A stretch of 15,746 bases of DNA. Origin: JBFIHZ01 sp041601535 (GTDB taxonomy: Bacteria > Pseudomonadota > Gammaproteobacteria > Xanthomonadales > SZUA-36). The notes below the pieces were generated by a model. The model saw only the letters and a list, made by a program, of their open reading frames with translations, had not been told where the DNA came from and ran no database searches. A program made the translations under genes and the position numbers. The stretch lies in NCBI GenBank assembly GCA_041601535.1, contig JBFIHZ010000063.1:1-15746 (forward strand), given 5' to 3'. Every line of letters starts with the position of its first letter. The first letter of the stretch is position 1. Positions 7,101 to 14,443 of the stretch are shown here, piece after piece.

Positions 7101-7622
7101 GCATTGGGCACGCTGGAAGAGGCCATCGCCAAAATCGATCGCAAGACCCGCACCCGTTTCAAGGAGACGTTTGAGCGCGTCAACAAGGGCGTGCAAGAAC
7201 TGTTTCCGCGCCTGTTTGGCGGCGGACACGGCTACCTGGAACTGACCAGTGATGATTTTCTCACTACCGGTGTCAGCATCATGGCGCGTCCACCCGGCAA
7301 ACGGGTGAGCAATATTCACCTGCTTTCCGGCGGTGAGAAGGCGCTGACTGCGGTGTCGTTTGTGTTCGCCATTTTCCAGCTTAACCCGGCACCGTTTTGC
7401 CTGTTGGACGAAGTTGATGCACCATTGGACGATGCCAACGTCGCCCGCTTCTCCAATATGGTGAAAGAGTTGTCGGAAACAGTGCAGTTCATTTTTGTCA
7501 CGCACAACAAGGTGACAATGGAAATGGCGCATCAGATGAGCGGCGTGACCATGCGGGAGCCGGGCGTGTCGCGGCTGGTGCAGGTGGATATCGAAGAAGC
7601 GGCCAGACTGGCCGCAAGCTAG
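4128..7622 (+). CDS. smc: Chromosome segregation protein SMC
   Basis: SMC is the ATPase of bacterial condensin: two long-armed molecules dimerise at the hinge, and their ATP heads are bridged by ScpA. The 1164-residue protein has every expected part. The Walker A GPNGCGKSN is at 31-39, with Lys37. A Q-loop region (SIIEQGMIS) lies near 142-150. The first coiled coil spans about 165-505 and the hinge about 510-652 (from RWLKQHGLEKAPRLAKAIKV). The second coiled coil spans about 655-1010. The ABC signature LSGGEKAL is at 1066-1073 and the Walker B CLLDEVDAP at 1091-1099, with Asp1094 and Glu1095. The start ATG 4128 fits the family N-terminus MRLTAIKLAGFKSFVD. zipA follows 7 bases after the stop and ligA after that, the order known from Pseudomonas. 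The scpA and scpB partners lie just 2-3 kb to the left on the other strand. Confidence 0.98.
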   Translation: MRLTAIKLAGFKSFVDPTTFYAPTNLTGIVGPNGCGKSNIIDAVRWVMGEGSAKVLRGESMADVIFSGSSTRKPVGTATVELVFDNSDGRVGGQFAEYNEISVKRQVSRDGVSGYFLNGTRCRRKDVRDLFLGTGLGSRSYSIIEQGMISAVVDARPEEIRAHLEEAAGISRYKERRRETENRIQHTRDNLARLSDLREEVTKHLNRLQRQAAAARRYKKLKKERRELESRMLTLRWRDLKQQTEAGLKALQKKETSLQESIAGQRAAEKSLEDIHQQQTQASEKFSEVQGELYQVGSEIARLEQTIQHERELQARQKQEFEETSAALNDLEKHMVLDRAQIEDITQALAEVEPALELAQQAEQAANEAMLAADAEVQAWQETFEAHHHRSAECQREADLKRAEANNLDQRMHANSRRLESLSQETVNVDTAAILSALQGLDNEVMELTAAETALQEKLDMLREDQRQRQNALRDQETAVRQQQREMHTKEGRLESLQALQSAALAGEANNRWLKQHGLEKAPRLAKAIKVKSGWETAVETVLGPWLQSVMAGGDDRLVQALSQAENANLDLVDDARGGVTARPGTLAEHVTAPDAVMHWLNSVRVVESLEQGWSQRDRLAEGESCITTAGEWLGAGWVRIARGKAAEDGMLARENAIAELQDSLQQLTAEVGEQSGRLEAEREALAELQQQIQDLQTETNNLHRKRSEVEGQAQSRRDSIKMMDERQAVIGAEVSELQQQINQDQQAVGAARNLLDGLVEQMAGLKKERDELDARRSQLMARRDEARVKLREARDQRHELALKAESRRAGMDSLRQSLQRMDTQISQLQQRYVNLSEQMARAEQPEKTHTAAMDALLKRRVETEARLASERAALQQLEEQYREQDTARQQAVQTADEIRQKLEHARLQQQEIELNARSLQRQVAELGGDVEELIEAIPDDAEVEQWEAELQRLQDNISRLEPVNLAAIDEFEEEQKRKDYLDAQDADLCQALGTLEEAIAKIDRKTRTRFKETFERVNKGVQELFPRLFGGGHGYLELTSDDFLTTGVSIMARPPGKRVSNIHLLSGGEKALTAVSFVFAIFQLNPAPFCLLDEVDAPLDDANVARFSNMVKELSETVQFIFVTHNKVTMEMAHQMSGVTMREPGVSRLVQVDIEEAARLAAS

Positions 7623-7629
7623 GCGAGAC

Positions 7630-8391
7630 ATGGAAGCTGCAACGCTAAGATGGATCATTATCGTGATTGGGCTGCTGATCCTGGGCTCAATTTTCCTGTT
7701 TGGCAACCCGGAGAAAAAGCGTAAGCCCCGCGCCTCGCGGCGCAAGCTGCCTACACCCGCGGAGCGGCGCGAGCCCACCCTGGAGCAATCCGCCGAGTCG
7801 GCATCCGCGGCACCATCCGGCGAAGTGGCTGAGCTCGAGGCGGACGGTTCCGCAGAGGGGATTCCGGTAAGCCAGGCCGAACTGCCCATTGATGACAAGC
7901 CACGGCTGGAAGCGGTCCGGCCGGCAGAGCCCCCAAAGCCGCGTAAACCGGCGGGCCCCCCGCCGGAGAAAATCATCACCTTATTCCTGCTGGCGCGTGA
8001 CAACCACGTCATCGCCGGAGCTGATTTGCTGCAGGCAGCGCTCAAAACCGGCATGAGTTTTGGCGACATGAATATTTTCCACCGCGTGCCGGATGGGGCG
8101 GACCAGCCGGCTTTCAGTCTGGCCAATGCGGCCAAGCCCGGGTTTTTCGACAAGGAGGCCTGGAATACGTTTGAAACCCAGGGCCTGGCCGTGTTTATGA
8201 CCTTGCCCGGTCCGATGCTGGCACTGGACGCATGGGAGGCCATGCTGGCCACAGCCCGGCATATCGCCGATATTCTCAATGCTGAATTGCAGGATGCGCA
8301 GCACACGCCATTCACCCGGCAAAAAGAGGCTGAGATTCGCGAAGAGATGCGCGAGTTTGACCGCAGCCGTGCGCGGCAATCCTTTACCTGA
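7630..8391 (+). CDS. zipA: Cell division protein ZipA
   Basis: ZipA tethers FtsZ to the cytoplasmic membrane and stabilises the division ring. The 253-residue protein has the expected layout. A single membrane anchor with the N-terminus outside is at about residues 7-25 (RWIIIVIGLLILGSIFLFG). A basic stretch follows (EKKRKPRASRRK). The linker (about 40-112) is rich in Pro, Ala and Glu. The C-terminal FtsZ-binding domain is at about 113-245, beginning EKIITLFLLARD and including AALKTGMSFGDMNIFHR and LAVFMTLPGP. It is somewhat shorter than E. coli ZipA (about 330 residues), the difference lying in the linker. The ATG is 7 bases past the smc stop with an AGGCGAG-like site, and ligA begins 21 bases after its stop. 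The three genes are probably one transcript. Confidence 0.95.
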   Translation: MEAATLRWIIIVIGLLILGSIFLFGNPEKKRKPRASRRKLPTPAERREPTLEQSAESASAAPSGEVAELEADGSAEGIPVSQAELPIDDKPRLEAVRPAEPPKPRKPAGPPPEKIITLFLLARDNHVIAGADLLQAALKTGMSFGDMNIFHRVPDGADQPAFSLANAAKPGFFDKEAWNTFETQGLAVFMTLPGPMLALDAWEAMLATARHIADILNAELQDAQHTPFTRQKEAEIREEMREFDRSRARQSFT

Positions 8392-8412
8392 TCAGGCCGG
8401 TACCTCGCGCCG

Positions 8413-10476
8413 ATGAGCACGCCGCATCAAACCGACGCCGGGGCGGACCTGACGCCCGCTGCCGCCGGCGAGCGCATCGATGCCTTGCGTCAGCAACTCA
8501 ACGAACACAATTACCGTTACCACAGCCTGGATCAGCCGGTCATCAGCGATGCCGAGTACGACGGCCTGATGCGTGAACTGGAACGGCTGGAGCAACTTTT
8601 CCCGCAATTCGCCTCCGCCGATTCTCCGACCCAGAGGGTAGGCGCAGCGCCGCTGGGGGAATTTGCCGAAGTGCGCCACCAGCACCCGATGCTGTCGCTG
8701 GCCAACGCGTTTTCCGAAGAGGAAATCCGCGCCTTTCACCAGCGCGTACTGCGCGGCCTGGAAGTGGAGCATGTCACCTATGTGGCCGAACCCAAGCTCG
8801 ACGGGGTGGCCATTTCATTGCGCTACCTGGAAGGCCGGCTGGAGCAGGCAGCGACCCGTGGCGATGGCAGCACCGGCGAGGACGTCACCGCCAACGTGCG
8901 CACCATCCGGGCCATTCCGCTGCAGCTGCGCGGCTCGGACTGGCCGTCTGAGCTGGAAGTGCGCGGTGAGATTTATATGCCCTTGTCCGGTTTTCATGCC
9001 TATAACGAAAAAATCCGCGAGCAGGGCGGCAAGGAACTGGTCAATCCCCGCAACGCGGCGGCCGGCAGCCTGCGGCAACTGGATTCCCGCCTGACCGCGC
9101 AACGGCCGCTGGCCTTTTTCGCCTACTCGGTGGCCACCCAGCAGGGGCTGCCGGCCAGTCATTTCGAAGCATTGCAGCAATTGCGTGACTGGGGCTTTCC
9201 GGTCAACCCGGAAATCAGCCGGGTGGAGGATGATGAAGGCTGCATCCGTTATTACAATGCCATGGCGGACAAACGGCCGGACCTGGCCTATGACATCGAC
9301 GGCGTGGTGTTCAAGGTGGAGCTGCGCGCGCAACAGGAAACACTGGGCTTTGTCAGCCGCGCGCCGCGCTGGGCCATCGCGCAAAAATTTCCGGCCGAAG
9401 AAGCCATTACCCGGCTGGCCGGTATTGATATCCAGGTCGGACGCACCGGCGCCCTGACCCCGGTGGCGCGGCTGAAGCCGGTGTTTGTGGGTGGCGTCAC
9501 GGTAACCAACGCCACCTTGCACAACCTGGACGAAATCCGCCGCAAGGATGTGCGCGCCGGTGACTGGGTAGTGGTGCGGCGCGCCGGGGATGTGATCCCG
9601 GAAGTGGCCCGCGTGGTGATCGAGCGGCGCAGCGCTGATCTGCCGGAGTTCCACATGCCGGACGAGTGCCCGGTATGCGGTTCGGCGGTAGAGCGGGCCG
9701 AAGATGAGGCAGTTGCCCGCTGCACCGGGGGTCTGTTCTGCCCGGCGCAACGCAAGCAGAGCATTATGCATTTCGCCTCGCGCCGTGCCCTGAACATCGA
9801 AGGTATGGGCGAGAAGCTGGTTGAGCAGCTGGTGGAAGCCGGTTTGGTGCATTCTGTGGCCGATCTGTATGCGCTGAAACTGGAGGATTTATCCGCGCTG
9901 GAGCGCATGGGGGAAAAATCTGCCAGCAACGTGCTGGCCGAGATCGAGCGCAGTAAAACGCCGCCGCTGGGACGCCTGTTATTCGCGCTGGGTATTCGCG
10001 AGGTGGGCGAAGTCACGGCGCAATCCCTGGCCAGCCATTTCGGCAGTCTGCAGGCGCTGGCTGCGGCCAGCGAAGAAGACCTGCTGGCGGTGGCCGACGT
10101 CGGACCAGTGGTGGCGCAGCACGTGCACGCATTCTTCCAGGAAGAGCATAACCGCGACGTGCTGGAGGCGTTGCAGCGCATGGGCGTAGAGCCCACCGCG
10201 CCTGAAGTAAACACAGCAGACCAGCCGCTGGCCGGAGAAACCTGGGTGTTGACCGGCAGCCTGTCGGTGCCGCGGGCGCGCGCCAAGAACCTGCTGGAAT
10301 CGCTGGGCGCGAAGGTCACCGGCAGCGTGTCGGCCAAAACCACCGCCTTGCTGGCGGGTACCGAAGCCGGTTCAAAACTGACCAAGGCGGAAAAACTGGG
10401 CGTGCAGATTGTCAGTGAAGATGCGTTCCGTGAGCTGTTGCAGTCTCATGGGCTGGCACTGGAATCAGCAGACTGA
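8413..10476 (+). CDS. ligA: NAD-dependent DNA ligase LigA
   Basis: LigA seals nicks in replication and repair using NAD+ (EC 6.5.1.2). At 687 residues it is full length (E. coli 671). The Ia NAD-binding domain starts after a short variable leader, with LNEHNYRYHSLDQPVISDAE at 29-48. The adenylated lysine is Lys128 in EPKLDGVAIS. GEIYMPLSGF and the DIDGVVFKV motif follow. After the OB fold come the zinc-binding cysteines Cys419, Cys422, Cys437 and Cys443, then the helix-hairpin-helix repeats (LNIEGMGEKLVEQLVEAGL onward). The BRCT domain is at about 604-682 (WVLTGSL ... SDAF-like VSEDAFREL). The ribosome binding site is weak, which fits coupling to zipA 21 bases upstream. Its last 31 bases overlap, tail to tail, the end of the minus-strand lipoprotein gene. 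Confidence 0.98.
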   Translation: MSTPHQTDAGADLTPAAAGERIDALRQQLNEHNYRYHSLDQPVISDAEYDGLMRELERLEQLFPQFASADSPTQRVGAAPLGEFAEVRHQHPMLSLANAFSEEEIRAFHQRVLRGLEVEHVTYVAEPKLDGVAISLRYLEGRLEQAATRGDGSTGEDVTANVRTIRAIPLQLRGSDWPSELEVRGEIYMPLSGFHAYNEKIREQGGKELVNPRNAAAGSLRQLDSRLTAQRPLAFFAYSVATQQGLPASHFEALQQLRDWGFPVNPEISRVEDDEGCIRYYNAMADKRPDLAYDIDGVVFKVELRAQQETLGFVSRAPRWAIAQKFPAEEAITRLAGIDIQVGRTGALTPVARLKPVFVGGVTVTNATLHNLDEIRRKDVRAGDWVVVRRAGDVIPEVARVVIERRSADLPEFHMPDECPVCGSAVERAEDEAVARCTGGLFCPAQRKQSIMHFASRRALNIEGMGEKLVEQLVEAGLVHSVADLYALKLEDLSALERMGEKSASNVLAEIERSKTPPLGRLLFALGIREVGEVTAQSLASHFGSLQALAAASEEDLLAVADVGPVVAQHVHAFFQEEHNRDVLEALQRMGVEPTAPEVNTADQPLAGETWVLTGSLSVPRARAKNLLESLGAKVTGSVSAKTTALLAGTEAGSKLTKAEKLGVQIVSEDAFRELLQSHGLALESAD

Positions 10477-11438
10477 ATCGCTGCCAGTTCCAGGCGCCAC
10501 AGCGGCGCGGGTAAGTTTTCTGTGGTGACCATCACGCTCAGGCCGTCCGTGCTGAATGCCACCGCTTCATCATAAGTGCCTGGCGGGCCGATTACTTCTA
10601 TGGGCCGGCCTTGCAGCGCATCGCTCCAGGATTCCGATTCTGCACGCCGGTACAGGTACACACTGCGATAGGTCAGCAGTGCCAGCATCAGGCCATCCGG
10701 GCTGATGTCCATGCCGGTGGGCTGCGATACCCACGCGCCGCGCTGGTAATTCTTGACCAGGTCCATAGGCTGCGGCGGGCGCAAGCTTGGCACCTCACCC
10801 AGAAATTCCAGCGTGAGCTCTGCTTGTTGTTGAGCGGCTACGGCATCTACCGCGTACAGGCGTGGCGGCACATCGCGTTTGCTTAGCAGTAGTAGCTGGC
10901 CGCTGGCCGGGTCATAGGCCATGGATTCGCAATCACGCGGCCCATCGGGGTAGCTCAGGCGCACGGCGTGGCGGATGTTCAGCACGTCTTCAGTCGCATC
11001 GGTTCCCGTCGCAGCCGGCAATGGGCTGAAGTACAGTTGCACGGACTTGCGGCTGGAATGGTTATCACCGAAATCGCCCACCACCAGCAGGCGCTGGCCC
11101 GGAAAGCCGGCGTCCGGCAACTGGGTGATATCTTCCCAGTCGCGTTGTTTTGCGCCTTGCAGCTGCAGGCTGCGCAACAGGCTGCCATCGGTGCGAACAA
11201 TATACAGCCGCGCCTGGCCATCATCGTTATGCACCAGCCAGTGGTCATCGTCCAGCGCCAGCAAGCCACTGATTTCATCGAGTTCGGGTGCCCGCACGAC
11301 CCCGGCTTGCACAAATCCGGCAGCTTTACGGTGGGTATCCGGCCCGGCAGCCGATTCTGCATCGAATCCGTCGCAGGCCGTGAGAAACCCACAGGCCAGC
11401 AAGCAAGCCAGCCATAATGGCAGTGAAAAGGGCTGCAC
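10446..11438 (-). CDS. Putative lipoprotein, beta-propeller-like, function unknown
   Basis: The frame runs from an ATG at 11552, but I place the start at GTG 11438. The hydrophobic segment LPLWLACLLACGFLTAC then becomes a signal peptide with lipobox LTAC and lipidated Cys22 of 330 residues. This choice lacks the usual basic n-region and has only a weak AAGAG site. The longer form adds 38 Arg-rich residues and has no ribosome binding site. The mature part looks like a repeated-strand propeller: ELDEISGLLALDDDHWLVHN, then DWEDI (100-104), VVGDFGDN (119-126), GPRDCESMAYDPASGQLLLL, GMDISPDGLMLALLTYRSVY and DEAVAFSTDGLSVMVTTE. The acidic ISG, DWED and GDFGDN motifs recall calcium-binding phytase-like or WD40-like propellers, but I cannot name the family. 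It probably sits on the periplasmic side of a membrane. It converges on ligA and diverges from the lipid kinase gene. Confidence 0.75.
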   Translation of the reverse strand: MQPFSLPLWLACLLACGFLTACDGFDAESAAGPDTHRKAAGFVQAGVVRAPELDEISGLLALDDDHWLVHNDDGQARLYIVRTDGSLLRSLQLQGAKQRDWEDITQLPDAGFPGQRLLVVGDFGDNHSSRKSVQLYFSPLPAATGTDATEDVLNIRHAVRLSYPDGPRDCESMAYDPASGQLLLLSKRDVPPRLYAVDAVAAQQQAELTLEFLGEVPSLRPPQPMDLVKNYQRGAWVSQPTGMDISPDGLMLALLTYRSVYLYRRAESESWSDALQGRPIEVIGPPGTYDEAVAFSTDGLSVMVTTENLPAPLWRLELAAIQSADSSASP

Positions 11439-11544
11439 CGTGCGGCGATCTCTTGAGCAGCAACCAAAGCGCTTACGATACCGGGCAGCGATGTGGGCAC
11501 CGGATCGGATTGAAAACAGCCAGGGCGGAACAGGGGTGGCACGG

Positions 11545-11575
11545 TTTATCATGATAAAAGCATATCAGGATAAAA
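11545..11575. promoter_or_regulatory. 14-base palindrome and tandem repeat in the divergent region
   Basis: TTTATCATGATAAA (11545-11558) is a perfect 14-base palindrome in the spacer between the lipoprotein gene (leftward) and the lipid kinase gene (rightward). Its right part, TATCATGATAAAA (11547-11559), recurs with one change as TATCAGGATAAAA at 11563-11575, a 16-base offset. On the minus strand TTGTCA (11576-11581) and TATCAT (11551-11556) could be a -35 and -10 for the lipoprotein, though their 19-base spacing is long. The element may be an operator for a dimeric regulator, and the AGGA of the second copy could also serve as a ribosome binding site for the small ORF that starts at 11575. 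I see nothing else in 11439-11544. Confidence 0.35.
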
Positions 11576-11784
11576 TGACAATCCGTGAACAGCGCATTAT
11601 GCCAATTACCTCAGAGCCCCAATTTCAGACTGCTGGCGCAGCAGCGCAGCAAGCTGGCAGAGCGCCTGAATACACCGTGAATCACACGATTCGACAGGCC
11701 TTGCCACTGGCTGTGCCGCACTGGCGCGGGGCTGCGGTGACGGCCGGGGAAGCGCCTGTGCCATTCGACTGGCTGGCGGCATGA
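11575..11784 (+). CDS. Candidate small ORF (69 residues) overlapping the lipid kinase start
   Basis: An open frame from ATG 11575 ends with TGA at 11782-11784, giving an ATGA overlap of four bases with the lipid kinase ATG at 11781. The 69-residue product starts MTIREQRIMPITSEPQFQ, has an Ala/Gln stretch, and ends PVPFDWLAA. It shows no membrane segment or motif that I recognise. AGGA 4 bases before the ATG is a possible ribosome binding site. In-frame ATGs at 11551 and 11599 are alternatives, and the frame stays open far upstream over the antisense of the lipoprotein gene, which weakens the case. The kinase ATG has only a weak site of its own, so coupling to this frame is plausible. Real gene or chance is undecided. 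Confidence 0.35.
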   Translation: MTIREQRIMPITSEPQFQTAGAAAQQAGRAPEYTVNHTIRQALPLAVPHWRGAAVTAGEAPVPFDWLAA

Positions 11785-12713
11785 ATCTGCTGCTGGTGCT
11801 TAACCCCAAGGCCGCTGCCGGCCGGGCCGGCAAGCTGCTGCCGGCGCTGGTCGAAGCTTTTAGCGCCCGTGGCATCCGAACCGAAACCCTGATCACCCGG
11901 GGGTGCGGCGATGCCGCCACGCAATTGGCCGCGCGTGACCTGCACCTGTTTGACGGTGTGGTGGCAGCGGGTGGCGACGGCACCCTGCACGAGGTGATTA
12001 ATGGCCTGTGCCAGCACCCAATGCGCGCGCGTTGCCCGGTGGGTGTGTTGCCGGTGGGCACAGGGAACGCGTTTGCCCGTGACCTCGGGCTGGCGGCAGG
12101 TGACTGGCGCGCCGGAATAGAGCTGATCGCCGCCGCGCATACTTGCTGCGTGGATGCTGGCCATGTCAGCAGCCGGGACGGATCGTTCTGGTTTATTAAC
12201 AGCATCGGTATGGGCTTTGCGGTGGATGCCGCGCGGGCCGCGAAAAAGCTGAAATGGCTGGGCCGTGCAGCCTACACCCTGGGCACATTGTGGCGGGTGC
12301 TGCGGCTGCGCCCCCACGGCTTGCGGCTGGAACTGGATGGGCAAGTGCTGGAACAGGACAACCTGTTGCTGATGGTGTCCAACAGCCGCTATACCGGCAC
12401 ACATTTTCTGATCGCGCCAGGCGCGGAGATCGATGACGGCTGGCTGGATGTTACCTTGCTACGGCCGCTGCCGAGGCTGCGTCTTCTGCGGCTTTTTCCC
12501 AGCATCTACTCGGGCGGGCATTTGCGCTACCCGGAAGTCAGTCTGCACCGCGCCAGAACCATCCGCATCAGCATGCCGGAAGGGTTTTTGCTGGCCCCGG
12601 ATGGTGAATTCCGTGGCCATACACCGGTTGAAATAGACTGCCAGCCTGCCGCCATCCGCTTGTTTTGTGCCGCAGGCAGCAGCCCCGGAACGTCCCCCGC
12701 ACAGTCGCCTTAG
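11781..12713 (+). CDS. Diacylglycerol kinase family lipid kinase (YegS/DgkB-like)
   Basis: A soluble 310-residue kinase of the DAGK catalytic family, whose members phosphorylate diacylglycerol or related lipids with ATP at the inner face of the membrane. The N-terminus MNLLLVLNPKAAAGRAGK has the NP.AG nucleotide-site strand. GGDGTLHEV starts at residue 64 (the GGDGT signature), VLPVGTGNAFARDLG lies at 89-103, and FINSIGMGFAVDAA opens the second domain. APGAEIDDGWLDVTLL and LLAPDGEF carry the acidic residues typical of the end of the fold. Length and motifs match YegS and bacterial DgkB, but the sequence alone does not tell which lipid is used. The last residues (AGSSPGTSPAQSP) are a variable tail. 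It converges on fhs with a 30-base gap, and an ATGA overlap with a small ORF precedes it. Confidence 0.88.
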   Translation: MNLLLVLNPKAAAGRAGKLLPALVEAFSARGIRTETLITRGCGDAATQLAARDLHLFDGVVAAGGDGTLHEVINGLCQHPMRARCPVGVLPVGTGNAFARDLGLAAGDWRAGIELIAAAHTCCVDAGHVSSRDGSFWFINSIGMGFAVDAARAAKKLKWLGRAAYTLGTLWRVLRLRPHGLRLELDGQVLEQDNLLLMVSNSRYTGTHFLIAPGAEIDDGWLDVTLLRPLPRLRLLRLFPSIYSGGHLRYPEVSLHRARTIRISMPEGFLLAPDGEFRGHTPVEIDCQPAAIRLFCAAGSSPGTSPAQSP

Positions 12714-12743
12714 GCGGAGCACTCCCGGTCCCTGGCGAGCCGT

Positions 12744-14414
12744 TTAACCCACGCCGAGTATGGTGCCATCCGGCATGACTTTCACCTGGGTGGCCAGCGG
12801 CACCTTGGGCAGGCCCGGCATGCGCATGATTTCTCCGGTCAGCACCACCAGGAAACCGGCACCGGAATTGACCTGGATGTTGCGGACCGTGACGGAAAAA
12901 TCCCGCGGGCGGCCGTGCAGCAAGGGATCATCAGACAAGGAACTGGGTGCCTTGGCTATACAGATCGGCAGGTTTTCCATGCCCAGCAGCTCGATGCGCT
13001 TCAGATCCTTTTCCGCCTCCTTGGTGAAGGCCACATCGTGCGCGCCGTACATGCTCAGGCTGACATTGCGGATTTTCTCTACGACCGGGATATCCAGATC
13101 GTACAGCGGGCGGTACGGCTTGTTGTTTTCCACCGATTGCATCACCTGGCGGGCCAGTTCGGTGGCGCCCGCGCCGCCTTCGGCAAAGTGCCGGGATTCA
13201 GCAAAGCGCACGCCATGCTGCTCGGCGCGCTCCGCCACGCGCTGGATTTCTCCATCGGTATCGCCGTGAAAACGGTTCAGGGCCACCACCGGGCGTTTGC
13301 CGAACAGCAGCACGCTTTCAATGTGTTTGTCGAGGTTTTCCAGCCCGAGGCTGACGGCGGCAGAATCGGTGCGTTCCAGGTCGTTCTTGTGATTGCCACC
13401 GTGCAATTTCAGTGCGCGTATGGTTGTAACCAGAACTACAGCATCCGGGTCGATTCCGGCTGAACGGCACTTGATGTCAAAGAATTTCTCAGCGCCCAGG
13501 TCAAAGCCGAAACCGGCTTCGGTGATGGCCCAGTCGGCATGGTGCATGGCCATACGGGTTGCGAACACGCTGTTGCAGCCGTGGGCGATATTGGCGAAGG
13601 GCCCGCCGTGCATCAACACTGGCGTGCCTTCCAGGGTCTGCACCAGGTTGGGGTGCACCGCGTCGCGCAGCAGGGCGAGCAGGGCATCGGTAATGTTCAG
13701 TGCGCGCAGGAAGATGGCCTCGCCGGCATAGGAGTAGCCCACCAGGATGCGGTCCAGCCGCTGCCGCAGGTCGTCCATGTCGTTGGCCAGGCACAGGATG
13801 GCCATGATTTCGGAAGCCGCCGTGATATCAAAGCCGCCTTCGCGTGGAATGCCCTGGAAACGGCCACCCAGCCCCAGCACAATCTTGCGCAGGCTGCGGT
13901 CATTCATGTCCATGCAACGCCGCCAGGCCACCATGCGCTGGTCCAGGTTAAGCTCATTGCCGTGATAGATGTGGTTGTCTATCATCGCGGAAATCAGGTT
14001 ATTGGCGGCGGTGATGGCGTGGAAATCACCGGTGAAATGCAGATTGATACGGTCCACCGGTACGATCTGCGAAAAGCCACCACCGGTGGCACCACCCTTG
14101 ACGCCCAGGCAGGGACCCAGCGAGGGTTCGCGCAAGGCCACACAGACCGATTCCCCCAGCCGGTCAAAGGCCTGGCCCAGCCCGATTGAGGTGGTGGTTT
14201 TGCCTTCACCGGCAGAAGTCGGCGTGGTGGCGGAAACCAGGATCAGCCGGTTTTTGGCCTTCCGGGTGCGCGGCCGCGACAGCGCATCGATATGGATCTT
14301 GGCGATGTCCCGACCGTAGGGAATCAGGTCGTTGGCATCCACACCAAGCTTTTCTGCAATTTCGGCAATCGGACGGGTTTCAGTCTGCGCGGCAATCTCG
14401 CTGTTGGACAGCAT
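12744..14414 (-). CDS. fhs: Formate-tetrahydrofolate ligase
   Basis: Fhs joins formate to tetrahydrofolate at the cost of ATP, giving 10-formyl-THF for purine and formyl-Met synthesis (EC 6.3.4.3). The 556 residues match the family's usual length. The P-loop is TPTSAGEGKTTT at 64-75. Further family segments are REPSLGPCLGVKGGATGGGF, the HFTGDFHAI motif, GRFQGIPREGGFDITAASEI, HGGPFANIAHGCNS and TEAGFGFDLGAEKFFDIKCR. The C-terminus has MRMPGLPK. The start ATG 14414 has GGAG 6 bases upstream within a GGGAGAGAG run. A promoter lies just upstream, behind the terminator of the preceding gene, so fhs is probably its own transcription unit. No other one-carbon gene such as folD is in the window. The enzyme is scattered among gammaproteobacteria and may be an acquired trait, but its base composition looks like its neighbours. 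Confidence 0.98.
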   Translation of the reverse strand: MLSNSEIAAQTETRPIAEIAEKLGVDANDLIPYGRDIAKIHIDALSRPRTRKAKNRLILVSATTPTSAGEGKTTTSIGLGQAFDRLGESVCVALREPSLGPCLGVKGGATGGGFSQIVPVDRINLHFTGDFHAITAANNLISAMIDNHIYHGNELNLDQRMVAWRRCMDMNDRSLRKIVLGLGGRFQGIPREGGFDITAASEIMAILCLANDMDDLRQRLDRILVGYSYAGEAIFLRALNITDALLALLRDAVHPNLVQTLEGTPVLMHGGPFANIAHGCNSVFATRMAMHHADWAITEAGFGFDLGAEKFFDIKCRSAGIDPDAVVLVTTIRALKLHGGNHKNDLERTDSAAVSLGLENLDKHIESVLLFGKRPVVALNRFHGDTDGEIQRVAERAEQHGVRFAESRHFAEGGAGATELARQVMQSVENNKPYRPLYDLDIPVVEKIRNVSLSMYGAHDVAFTKEAEKDLKRIELLGMENLPICIAKAPSSLSDDPLLHGRPRDFSVTVRNIQVNSGAGFLVVLTGEIMRMPGLPKVPLATQVKVMPDGTILGVG

Positions 14415-14443
14415 GGCTCTCTCCCGAAAGGTGACTGCCGGGA

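Noticed and set aside
6882..8420. Minus-strand open frame of 512 codons antisense to the end of smc and zipA
   Set aside because: It lies opposite two certain genes, its composition is Ser/Arg/Ala/Leu-biased as expected from the complement of GC-rich coding DNA, and no domain is visible.
9288..10385. Minus-strand open frame of 365 codons within ligA
   Set aside because: Shadow of ligA. No recognisable domain and no independent promoter or ribosome binding site.
10975..11574. Upstream extension of the plus-strand small ORF across the lipoprotein gene
   Set aside because: It is antisense to the lipoprotein signal peptide and N-terminal coding region. Only the part after 11575, outside that gene, is kept as a candidate.
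12706..12716. Inverted repeat CGCCTTAGGCG over the lipid kinase stop as a terminator
   Set aside because: The stem is only four base pairs and no T run follows in either direction.
14415..14443. Folate-sensing riboswitch upstream of fhs
   Set aside because: The predicted leader is only about 22 bases, too short for any known folate aptamer.
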